Source: Bacillota bacterium
Lineage (GTDB): Bacteria > Bacillota > Sulfobacillia > JAJZYS01 > JAJYTV01
Reading direction: 5' to 3'
Length of the DNA: 20,937 nucleotides
Assembly: GCA_021786135.1 (NCBI GenBank)
Contig: JAJYNV010000209.1
Location: 1-20,937, forward strand
A model generated the notes under the pieces. The model saw nothing but the letters and a program-made list of their open reading frames with translations. It ran no database searches and had not been told where the DNA came from. Positions 14,641 through 20,937 of this stretch are shown piece after piece; position 1 is the stretch's first letter, and the number at the start of each line of letters is the position of its first letter. The position numbers and the translations under genes are program-made.

Positions 14641-14666
14641 AGCCGCCAAGGCGCGCGCTGGCGGTT
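14641..14666. terminator. Weak hairpin between convergent genes
   Basis: AGCCGCCA (14641-14648) pairs with TGGCGGTT (14659-14666) including one G-T pair, around a 10-base loop. It sits between the Asp-box protein gene and the convergent histidine kinase gene. No T-run is present. Confidence 0.35.
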
Positions 14667-14711
14667 GCCTGCCACTCTCCTGTAGCACACGCAAAGACGT
14701 ACTGACGACGG

Positions 14712-16055
14712 TCAGGACGTACCTAAGGATAGCGGCAGCGTGAGCAGGAACGTCGTACCCTCCCCGAAGGTGCTCAGCACGCTGAGCTGTCCGCGATGCG
14801 CGAGCGCCACCTCACGTGCGATGGCGAGGCCCAGGCCCGCACCGCCGCTCGCCTTGGACCGGGCAGTGTCGGTGCGATAGAAGCGATCGAAGATCCGCTC
14901 CAGGTGCTGCGGCTCGATGCCGATGCCGGTGTCCCGCACCTGCAGCAAGGCCTCGTGCCTGTGCCGCTTCAGCGTGACATCGACGCTGCCCGCGGCCGTA
15001 TACTTGACGGCATTGTCGAGCACGACGGCCACCAGTTGATACAGGGCATCGGGATCACCGAGCAGCGTGAGGTCCTCTTCGGGTATGGTGCAGTTGAGGC
15101 TGAGTCCCTTCTCATTGGCGGATGCCTGGAATGCCTCAACCACCTGCAGCACGAGCGACCTGAACTCCACAGGCTGACGCCGGGCGGGAGCGGAGCCGTT
15201 GGTACGGGCAAGCGTGAGCATCTGATCCGACAGCCGCTGCAGACGCCCTATCTCCGTTTCGATCGCCTGCAGCCAGGGCGCGTTCTCCGCGACCTGCGTG
15301 TCGGGCTGGCTCGCGACGAGGTCCAGGTTCACCCGCATGACGGTGAGCGGCGTGCGCAGTTCGTGGGAGGCGTCGGCCACGAAACGCTCCTGCTGCTCCC
15401 AAGCCGTCATGGCGGGCCTGAGCCAGAGCCGGGAGAGGAAGAAGCCGGCTGCCGCCGCGAAGAGGAGCCCAAGGCCCCCCACGAGGACGAGGACTTCGGC
15501 CAGACGCCCGAGGGATGTGCGGTCATGGTCGACATTCATGGCCATCTGCAGGTACCCGACCGGCTGCCTGTAGGGACTCTCGAGGCGAAGCGTGAGCACG
15601 CGGTACCAGTCGCCTGCACCTATCTCCACCGTCGTGAACTGCTGTCTGGTTCCGCCCAGCGCATAGGGCAGGGTCCGCGTGACATCTGGTGCCGTGCTGG
15701 CGATGACGTTCCCCTGCGCATCGCGCAGGACGATCGCCGACACCTTCGGATACGTCTCCGCGAGCTTGGCCAAGGCGACGAACTCGGTCGGAAAGAGACC
15801 TCGGTCGAGGTCGCTGACGACGCGTGCCGCCAGCGGCCGCGTGGTATCGCCGAGGATGGCGTCCACATTGTTCTGGGTGAGCTGTGCCGTCAACCCGTAG
15901 ATCAGGCTGGCGGTGACGAGATAGAAGACGAGGAAGAGTGCTGCCAGCAGGAACGCGAGGCGGACACGAAGCCCTTCCAGAAGCCGCCGCCTGACGGACG
16001 AACCAGTCGCGCCTGTCGCGGCGCGGCCGCTGGCGGCTTGAGGCGTCGGGGTCAA
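14712..16055 (-). CDS. Sensor histidine kinase
   Basis: This 447-residue membrane kinase pairs with the response regulator that precedes it. TM1 is about 33-56, an extracytoplasmic sensor of about 130 residues follows (57-185), then TM2 (186-209). Only a short linker, not a full HAMP, separates TM2 from the dimerisation helix. The H box is ASHELRTPL with His231; the N box is DNAVKYT, G1 DTGIGIEP, the F box IFDRFYRTD and G2 GGAGLGLAIA. The start is TTG 16055, overlapping the regulator stop (TTGA), with GAGG eight bases upstream. The sensor contains a PAS/Cache-like stretch (VSAIVLRDAQGNVIAST), but the signal is unknown. Confidence 0.93.
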   Translation of the reverse strand: MTPTPQAASGRAATGATGSSVRRRLLEGLRVRLAFLLAALFLVFYLVTASLIYGLTAQLTQNNVDAILGDTTRPLAARVVSDLDRGLFPTEFVALAKLAETYPKVSAIVLRDAQGNVIASTAPDVTRTLPYALGGTRQQFTTVEIGAGDWYRVLTLRLESPYRQPVGYLQMAMNVDHDRTSLGRLAEVLVLVGGLGLLFAAAAGFFLSRLWLRPAMTAWEQQERFVADASHELRTPLTVMRVNLDLVASQPDTQVAENAPWLQAIETEIGRLQRLSDQMLTLARTNGSAPARRQPVEFRSLVLQVVEAFQASANEKGLSLNCTIPEEDLTLLGDPDALYQLVAVVLDNAVKYTAAGSVDVTLKRHRHEALLQVRDTGIGIEPQHLERIFDRFYRTDTARSKASGGAGLGLAIAREVALAHRGQLSVLSTFGEGTTFLLTLPLSLGTS

Positions 16056-16765
16056 AGGGATTGCCTCGGCGCCGCCTCAGCCGGCTGGAACATGTAGCCG
16101 GTGCCATGGATGGTCTGGATATCCGAGCCGGCGCCAGCCGCAAGGGCCTGCGCGCGCTGCAGCTTCCTGCGCAGGAAGTGGATGTAGGTGTCCACCACAT
16201 TGCTGTCCACCGCGGTGTCGTAGCCCCACACGCGATCGAAGATCACGGACCGCGACAGCACCTGGCCGCGATGGCGCATGAAGAGTTCCATCAGCTGAAA
16301 CTCCTTGTGCGTCAGGGGAATGCCTTCACCGCCCGAGACGACCACGCGCTGCACGAGGTCAAGTGTGTACGCCCCGGCGATCAGCTCGCGGACACCGGCA
16401 AGGTCGCCCACGCGCCGGGAAAGGGCACGCATGCGAGCCAAAAGTTCGCTGGTGCCGAAGGGCTTGACGAGATAGTCGTCTGCACCGCTGTCGAGGCCAA
16501 GAACCTTGTCCTCTTCCGTACCGCGGGCGGTCAGCATGAGGATGGGCGTCGTGTCGCTCTCCTCGCGCAAGGTGCGGACGAGGTCGGTGCCGGCGAGACC
16601 GGGCAGCATCACATCGACGAGAAGCAGGTCGTAGATGCCCGCCCTAGCCATGTCGAGGCCCTCGACGCCGTCGTAGGCGCAGTCGACGGCGTACTGCTGC
16701 TGCCTGAGGATCTGGGCGAGGGCACGGACCAGGGAGACTTCGTCGTCGATCAGAAGAACGCGCAT
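16052..16765 (-). CDS. OmpR/PhoB-type response regulator
   Basis: This 237-residue regulator has a receiver domain (1-115: acidic pocket DDE at 7-9, phosphoacceptor Asp51 in LLLVDVMLPG, Thr79, Lys101 in VKPF) and a C-terminal winged helix (about 130-228: LTHKEFQLMELFMRH, SNVVDTYIHFLRRKL, IHGTGYMF). The ATG at 16765 has AGGTGG nine bases upstream. It lies 50 bases after the secreted Ig-like protein gene and overlaps the kinase, so all three are probably one transcript. It would act in the cytoplasm on tandem direct repeats, of which good candidates lie at 19169-19186. Confidence 0.95.
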   Translation of the reverse strand: MRVLLIDDEVSLVRALAQILRQQQYAVDCAYDGVEGLDMARAGIYDLLLVDVMLPGLAGTDLVRTLREESDTTPILMLTARGTEEDKVLGLDSGADDYLVKPFGTSELLARMRALSRRVGDLAGVRELIAGAYTLDLVQRVVVSGGEGIPLTHKEFQLMELFMRHRGQVLSRSVIFDRVWGYDTAVDSNVVDTYIHFLRRKLQRAQALAAGAGSDIQTIHGTGYMFQPAEAAPRQSL

Positions 16766-16815
16766 CGCTTGCCACCACCTGCTCTGGGCAGGATGCCTGG
16801 AATGGAGCCGGCTGG

Positions 16816-17742
16816 CTACGGGATCACCCGGAGCGTGACCCGCTCCTTGGCGTGGTCCTGGGTGTAGGTTACGGCGTACGTGCCCGGCGTCGCGTGCGGG
16901 CCTACGGTCACGGAACCCGTGAGACGGTCGATCGAAACGCCATGAAGCCTCGCAGGACCCCGCAAGTTGTAGGTGCCCGTGTCGGGCATGACCTGACCGC
17001 TGGCGTCCGTGACCTTCGGCTGCACCCCGACGGGATCGACCGCTGGACCTTGTCCCTTGGCTGGAATCGCCACCTCGTGGGTCGCATAGGCAAGGCCCTC
17101 AATGGCGACCGGCTGGCTCTGGGCCCACGCCGTATCCGCCAGCACGAGCCAGGCGTCGATGAGGGAGATGGCGGTAGTCTGCAGCTGGGCGATCACGGGC
17201 TGCAGCGCATCAAGCTGCAGTGCGGCCGATCGGCGGAACCCTGGAGCCTGGACATGGAGTCTCAGCGCGCTCATGGTCCCATCGAGCTGCTGCTGCGCCG
17301 CGCGCGCTGCGGCGACCAGATCGGTCGCCCGCGCCCGCCAGGCTGCGGTATGGCCGGGGGCGTGCCTGAGATCCGCAATCTCCGCCGCGATGTCGGATCT
17401 GGCTGCACGCAGGGCCTGCTGCATCGCGCGCGCGAGGCGCGCCGGCGGCTGCGGCTTGGCCGATACCGCCGACACGGCCTCGTACGAGCCGTAGAGGGAC
17501 GTGAGCCGGCCCTGGAGCGCCTCGACCCTGCGCTCGAGGGCCGCCCCGCGCTGGCGCGCCGCAGGCGGCAGGGCCTGCGCCTGCGCCAAGAGTTCCGTCT
17601 CCACCTGGGCCCGGTGCTCATATTGGGCCGTGAAGGCGGTGTTGGTCTCCGCTTGGGCCATGCCCAGCGGCAACATGAGCGACACGCCCAGGAGAAGGGC
17701 GAGCCACCGGGCAGCATGGCAGAGGCTCCGGCCGAGAAGCAT
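16816..17742 (-). CDS. Secreted coiled-coil / Ig-like domain protein (paralogue B)
   Basis: This 308-residue exported protein belongs to no named family I recognise. A signal peptide (1-31) has an ALLLGVSLMLPLG core and a MAQA cleavage region. Residues 32-215 are rich in Ala, Arg, Gln and Leu with heptad-like spacing, probably helical bundles or coiled coil. Residues 216-308 form one beta-rich domain resembling putative Ig-like or cadherin-like repeats: GLAYATHEVAIP, VMPDTGTYNL, VSIDRLTGSVTVGPHAT, GTYAVTYTQ. The same 93-residue domain ends the neighbouring protein at 17884, and the N-terminal modules also align (QYEHRAQVETELLAQAQA versus RYAKNANLEAELLQKAQA). ATG 17742 is preferred, with AAGGTGG nine bases upstream. 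It is first in the operon with the regulator/kinase pair. Confidence 0.82.
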   Translation of the reverse strand: MLLGRSLCHAARWLALLLGVSLMLPLGMAQAETNTAFTAQYEHRAQVETELLAQAQALPPAARQRGAALERRVEALQGRLTSLYGSYEAVSAVSAKPQPPARLARAMQQALRAARSDIAAEIADLRHAPGHTAAWRARATDLVAAARAAQQQLDGTMSALRLHVQAPGFRRSAALQLDALQPVIAQLQTTAISLIDAWLVLADTAWAQSQPVAIEGLAYATHEVAIPAKGQGPAVDPVGVQPKVTDASGQVMPDTGTYNLRGPARLHGVSIDRLTGSVTVGPHATPGTYAVTYTQDHAKERVTLRVIP

Positions 17743-17844
17743 GGCACCCAACCACCTTATCTGTTGCAGGAGCCCTCGGCGGCTTCGTACGCGGATACTT
17801 CTCAGTGCGAGCCGCCGGGGCCCGTAGGGTATGGGCTCAGCCCT

Positions 17845-17873
17845 ATACTAAGGAATCCTGGCTGGGCCGCCAA
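17845..17873 (-). promoter_or_regulatory. Candidate promoter of the paralogue B/two-component operon
   Basis: On the minus strand TTGGCG (17868-17873) is followed after 17 bases by TAGTAT (17845-17850), about 100 bases before ATG 17742. The match is partial in both boxes. It overlaps the end region of the upstream gene's transcript. Confidence 0.35.
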
Positions 17874-17883
17874 CGACCGAGCG

Positions 17884-19122
17884 TCAGGGCGAGACGGTGA
17901 GGGAGGCCGTGTCGTTCACATTGCCCTGCGTATACGTGACGGTGTACGTGCCGGCAGTCGCGCCGGGATTGATGGTGACGAGCCCGGTGGCCGTATCGAT
18001 GGCGACACCGCTTGCGCCACTCGGCCCGGCGATGGAGTAGACGCCGGAATCCGTGAGGACGTTGCCTTCACCGTCTGTGACCACGGGCGCCGAGTACACG
18101 GCGTCGGTCACGGGTGCGGCATTTGCAGCCGGTATGACGATCGTCGCCGTGGCATAGCCAAGCCCAGTGATGCTGGCTGGCGCACCTGGGGCCGTGGACT
18201 GCAGGGCGATATCCACCGTCTCCTCTGCGCTGCCCTGCGTGTACGTGACCGCGTAGGTGCCTTGAGTCGCATCCGGGTTCACCGTAAGAAGCCCGGTGGC
18301 TGCGCCGATGGAGACCCCCGCGGCAACGCTCGGACCGGCGATGGTGTAGGTGCCGGAGTCGGACAGGACGTTGCCTTCACCATCTGTGACTACGGGCGCC
18401 GAGTAGACGGAGTCGGTCACGGATGTAGCGCCCGCGGCCGGGATGGTGATCGTCGCGGAGCCGTAGGCGAGCCCCCTGACGCTGGCGGGGCTCCCGGCGG
18501 CCGAGGTCGGGGACTGGGCGGCCGCGATCCAAAGCTCCGTGTAGTGGATGGCTGCCGCCTGGAGATCGAGGATCGACTGCTGCAGCGCCGTCAGGCCGCC
18601 GTGCAGCGGATGACCCCGCCAAGCGCCGCTCGCAAGGCGCGGGTGCTTCAGTGCATACGTCACTTCGCGCAACTGGGCCGTCCAGGCCTTGATCTGGAGC
18701 TGCCGCTCGCGCCTCGCCACCTGCTTCTTGCCCTCTTTGCCCTTGCCGGCTGCTCTGGCGCCGGTGAGGTCGCGCTCCAGGATGCGCTTCTGGGCTTGGA
18801 GCTTTAGGCGTTCCGACGCAGACGTGGCGGGGATCCCCGCCTTTGCCGTCAGCAGAGCCTCCTCCGCGCTATAAAGCGTGGCGGCCTCGGTCTCGATGGA
18901 CTGCACCGCGCTGCTGAGCGCGGTGACATTCTGGCTCGACCCGCTCTCTGCTTGCGCCTTTTGCAGCAGCTCGGCCTCAAGGTTCGCATTCTTGGCGTAG
19001 CGGGCTGCGAACGAAGACGCAACCGGCGCGGCGCTCGCCGACATCGTCATCCCACCCAGCATGAGCGCAACCGTGCCCGCGCCTAGAAGCAGGAGACCCG
19101 TGCGTTTCCTACCGACCTTCAC
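17884..19122 (-). CDS. Secreted coiled-coil protein with two Ig-like repeats (paralogue A)
   Basis: This is a 412-residue exported protein. The signal peptide (1-31) has a basic KVGRKR start, a hydrophobic core and an ASAA cleavage region. Residues 32-216 are helical and highly charged in the middle (GKGKEGKKQVARRERQLQ), suggesting coiled coil. Two beta domains follow, at 217-319 and 320-412, sharing VYSAPVVTDGEGNVL, DSG.Y.IAGPS, ATGL.T.NP and GTY.VTYTQG. No LPXTG, lipobox or S-layer motif was seen, so anchoring is unknown. GTG 19122 is chosen because GAGGAGG lies seven bases upstream; an ATG at 19143 in frame would put that ribosome site inside the gene. It diverges from the second response regulator and probably shares its control region. 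Confidence 0.85.
   Translation of the reverse strand: MKVGRKRTGLLLLGAGTVALMLGGMTMSASAAPVASSFAARYAKNANLEAELLQKAQAESGSSQNVTALSSAVQSIETEAATLYSAEEALLTAKAGIPATSASERLKLQAQKRILERDLTGARAAGKGKEGKKQVARRERQLQIKAWTAQLREVTYALKHPRLASGAWRGHPLHGGLTALQQSILDLQAAAIHYTELWIAAAQSPTSAAGSPASVRGLAYGSATITIPAAGATSVTDSVYSAPVVTDGEGNVLSDSGTYTIAGPSVAAGVSIGAATGLLTVNPDATQGTYAVTYTQGSAEETVDIALQSTAPGAPASITGLGYATATIVIPAANAAPVTDAVYSAPVVTDGEGNVLTDSGVYSIAGPSGASGVAIDTATGLVTINPGATAGTYTVTYTQGNVNDTASLTVSP
17887..18474 (-). repeat. Tandem 309-bp coding repeat (Ig-like domain duplication)
   Basis: Unit 1 (18166-18474, 103 codons) and unit 2 (17887-18165, 93 codons, lacking the linker) are in tandem. DNA identity is still high, for example around 18028-18120 compared with 18337-18429. 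This points to a fairly recent duplication or to ongoing homogenisation within the gene. Confidence 0.85.
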
Positions 19123-19168
19123 ACTGATTCCTCCTCGATGCACCCTGCTTGCATCATCTGGGAAGCCA

Positions 19169-19186
19169 TTAAAAAGTTCTTAAAAC
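19169..19186. promoter_or_regulatory. TTAAAA direct repeat, 11-bp spacing (response-regulator box)
   Basis: TTAAAA occurs at 19169-19174 and 19180-19185, an 11-bp period, in otherwise GC-rich DNA. OmpR/PhoB-type regulators bind direct repeats one helical turn apart. It lies about 50-60 bases upstream of GTG 19122, in the promoter zone of the secreted protein gene. Confidence 0.5.
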
Positions 19187-19370
19187 ACGAGCATGCGCAG
19201 ACGAGAGCGTGGCAAACCATTGCTGTGGGCGCTGACGGCCTGTGCATGGCACAAGATCGAAGCCCGCGGGCGGCGGTGCCTTCCGATGCCTCTTCGGCGG
19301 CCCTTAGCGGATCTTAGCCCTTTCAAAACCCGTTACAAGATGTGGCGCCCAGAATCGAATCAATGATCAA

Positions 19371-19400
19371 GATGGCGCCATCTGACGCCATCTGACGCAT
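19371..19400. promoter_or_regulatory. Decamer tandem repeat and palindrome before the second response regulator
   Basis: CGCCATCTGA is repeated exactly at 19376-19385 and 19386-19395, followed by a partial third copy CGCAT (19396-19400). The first copy overlaps the perfect palindrome GATGGCGCCATC (19371-19382). The block is 43-72 bases before ATG 19443. A 10-bp period places the copies on one face of the helix, as expected for tandem response-regulator sites. Confidence 0.55.
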
Positions 19401-19442
19401 ACCGCCGAGGCTTGTCCGACGAGGCCCCGGCGCAAGGGAGAT

Positions 19443-20126
19443 ATGCCTGAGATGCGTGTCCTGGTGGTGGAGGACGACCCTTCGCTGGCTGCAACCCTGC
19501 GTCTCGGACTCGTGAGCGAACACTTCGAGCCCACGCTGACCGATTCGGTTGCGGGCGCGATGGCCCTCATCGCACGTACGGCGTTCCAACTGGCGCTGGT
19601 GGACGTGAACCTCCCCGACGGCTCGGGCTTTTCTCTCGTTCCGCGTCTCAAGGACCGGAGCATCCTTGTGATCATGCTGACTGCCCGCGGCAGCGTACCG
19701 GATCGGGTGCACGGCTTCGAGCTCGGCGCGGACGACTATGTAGCGAAGCCCTTCGCCTTCGAGGAGCTCGTCATGCGCATGCGTGCCGTGGCGCGTCATC
19801 CAGCTCCAGCCAACAAGCTGCCCGTGCTGTCGTTCGGCGACGTGGAGGTGTACCTCGACCGCCAGGAGGCCACCCGGGCGGGGGAGCACCTCGATCTCAC
19901 GCGGCGCGAGTACGACCTGCTCTGCCTCTTCCTGCGAAACCCGCGCCGCACGCTGACGCGCGACCAGATCCTCGAGCGCGTCTGGGGCTTCGACAGCGAA
20001 GTGGGCCCCGGCGTGCTCGACGTCTATGTCAGCTACCTGAGACGCAAGCTCGAGGTCTACGGGCCTCGCCTGATCCACACGCTGCGAGGCTTTGGCTACC
20101 GGCTGGACGAACATGGCGAGAATTAG
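19443..20126 (+). CDS. OmpR/PhoB-type response regulator (second system)
   Basis: This 227-residue regulator has a receiver with the acidic pair EDD at 10-12, Asp54 in LALVDVNLPDG, Thr80 and Lys102 in AKPF. The winged-helix domain (about 128-222) has LTRREYDLLCLFLRN, LTRDQILERVWG, LDVYVSYLRRKL and IHTLRGFGYRL. GGGAG ends two bases before ATG 19443 and eleven bases before a second in-frame ATG at 19452, so the true start may be MRVLVVEDD. Its end overlaps the kinase start by 14 bases. It is distinct from the regulator at 16052 and may bind the decamers just upstream. Confidence 0.95.
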   Translation: MPEMRVLVVEDDPSLAATLRLGLVSEHFEPTLTDSVAGAMALIARTAFQLALVDVNLPDGSGFSLVPRLKDRSILVIMLTARGSVPDRVHGFELGADDYVAKPFAFEELVMRMRAVARHPAPANKLPVLSFGDVEVYLDRQEATRAGEHLDLTRREYDLLCLFLRNPRRTLTRDQILERVWGFDSEVGPGVLDVYVSYLRRKLEVYGPRLIHTLRGFGYRLDEHGEN

Positions 20127-20937
20127 GCTCGGCCTGGGGAGTCTCAGCCGGCGCCTCCTGCTCGCGATGGTGGCCCTCGTCGGGGCATCGCTCCTCCTGG
20201 TCGACATCGGTGCCGTCTACTTTCTGCACAATGTGCTGGAGACGAACCTCGAGGTGCAGCTGCAAACGTCGGCTGAGACCGAGGCCCACTTCTATCTGCG
20301 CACCGGCGCCGTGCGCGACCGGCGCGCACTGGGCGAGGACCTCGCCATCTACGATGCAAACGGCGAGCGCGTCGCCACCGTCGGCGCGACGCCGACTGCG
20401 GCACCGCCACCGGGCCTCACCCGCGCGGGCAGGGAACTGCGCGACGTCCTCATCGTGCCAGGCGGCTATTTCCTCGAGCAGGTCAGCACAAACGCAGTCA
20501 GCGGGCCCGTCGGCATCCTGGAGGAAGTGCTCGCCCTCGTCACGCTCGCCGCGGTGCTGCTGGCCGCCGTTGTCGCTGTCGGCATCGCCCGCGGCCTCAC
20601 CTCGCCGCTCTCGGAGCTCTCGGCCGAGGCGGCCCGGATCAGCGAGACGGGAGACCTCGAAACGCACCTGCCAAAGGATCATGGCGTGCGCGAGATCCGC
20701 TCGCTCGCCGAGGCGCTGCAGCACATGCTGAAGCGCCTGAGTCAGATGTTTGGCGCCCTCGAGGCCTCCGAGCAGCGCGAACGCGCCCTGCGCGAGATGA
20801 CCCTGCATGATCTGCGCACGCCGCTCTCGACCGTGCTCGGCACCCTCGAGCTGCTCGCCAGCGGCCGCCTGCGCCAGGACGAGGCGCGAGAGGCGGCTGG
20901 TCTCGCACAGCGTGAGGCGGCCCGGCTGGCGCTGCGC
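20113..20937 (+). CDS. Sensor histidine kinase, truncated by the window edge
   Basis: The first 275 residues of a kinase paired with the preceding regulator are present. TM1 is about 13-38, a short extracytoplasmic region of about 95 residues follows, then TM2 (about 135-159), a HAMP linker (160-213) and the dimerisation/phosphoacceptor helix with TLHDLRTPLS (His232). The H box has HDLRTP in place of the commoner HELRTP, a known variant. The ATP-binding domain lies beyond the window. The start ATG 20113 overlaps the regulator gene by 14 bases, so translation is coupled. The sensor is small and contains DLAIYDANGERVATVG, a strand pair common in periplasmic sensor domains. The signal is unknown. 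Confidence 0.92.
   Translation, partial: MARIRLGLGSLSRRLLLAMVALVGASLLLVDIGAVYFLHNVLETNLEVQLQTSAETEAHFYLRTGAVRDRRALGEDLAIYDANGERVATVGATPTAAPPPGLTRAGRELRDVLIVPGGYFLEQVSTNAVSGPVGILEEVLALVTLAAVLLAAVVAVGIARGLTSPLSELSAEAARISETGDLETHLPKDHGVREIRSLAEALQHMLKRLSQMFGALEASEQRERALREMTLHDLRTPLSTVLGTLELLASGRLRQDEAREAAGLAQREAARLALR

Larger units (their letters stand above)
19123..19442. other. Divergent control region, paralogue A / second two-component system
   Basis: No gene lies in these 320 bases. It holds TTAAAA boxes (19169-19186) on the secreted-protein side, and a decamer tandem repeat overlapping a 12-bp palindrome (19371-19400) on the regulator side. CTTAGC occurs twice ten bases apart (19303-19308, 19313-19318). 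No consensus -35/-10 pair stands out. Confidence 0.6.

Noticed and set aside
14796..16097. A 433-codon plus-strand open frame opposite the histidine kinase
   Set aside because: Antisense shadow; the minus strand carries all kinase boxes.
17826..17850. Hairpin around GGGCTCAGCCC as a terminator
   Set aside because: The symmetric core leaves a one-base loop and the longer pairing needs mismatches, so a stable stem-loop is unlikely.
16852..18807. A 651-codon plus-strand open frame opposite the secreted paralogues
   Set aside because: It spans two real genes and their gap on the other strand, has no ribosome site or domain, and has the composition of an antisense shadow.

Overview
The window is GC-rich bacterial DNA, by eye well above 60% G+C apart from one acetyltransferase gene. 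Many starts look like TTG or GTG preceded by strong GGAGG-type Shine-Dalgarno sites. That habit, with the peptide-binding protein, chemoreceptor and OmpR-type two-component systems, fits a high-GC Bacillota or a related deep branch; the genus cannot be fixed from this stretch. I see no rRNA, tRNA or CRISPR.

Layout. (1) 1-1000 is a gene graveyard: the start of a nucleotidyltransferase-like gene closed by a stop, a tandem-repeat block resembling an IS21-type terminus, and a broken IS1634/IS4-like transposase on the minus strand. (2) 997-3496 holds a lower-GC GNAT acetyltransferase (minus) diverging from a secreted peptide/nickel-type solute-binding protein (plus) that has no permease genes beside it. 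(3) 3645-5522 is a methyl-accepting chemotaxis protein (minus), separated from the binding protein by two strong hairpins. (4) 5966-8927 is a four-gene operon: two MinD/Mrp-type ATPases with inserted 2[4Fe-4S] ferredoxin modules, a DUF134-NifX fusion, and a NifX-like protein with a His-rich tail. The set matches the gene content of the orange-protein (ORP) type clusters of anaerobes. (5) 9165-10084 is an LD-carboxypeptidase broken by one apparent base deletion. It diverges from a flavin-oxidase-like gene and a MarR regulator (10231-11135); a palindromic operator candidate lies between them. (6) 11165-11863 is a DUF2461 protein, and 12110-14596 is a large secreted protein with a cohesin-like domain and about 13 Asp-box motifs. 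(7) 14712-19122 (minus) has two secreted paralogues with Ig-like C-terminal domains, followed by a response regulator and histidine kinase. (8) 19443 to the end (plus) is a second response regulator and a truncated histidine kinase, diverging from the secreted protein gene across a region with two sets of helical-turn-spaced direct repeats.

How the parts work together. The Fe-S ATPase/NifX operon looks like a metal-cofactor handling or delivery system: two paired ATPases, a DNA-binding protein fused to a cofactor-binding domain, and a free cofactor-binding protein. The 14712-20937 block looks like an envelope-sensing module in which two kinase/regulator pairs flank secreted coiled-coil/Ig-like proteins. 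These could be their targets or signal inputs; that is inference from position only.
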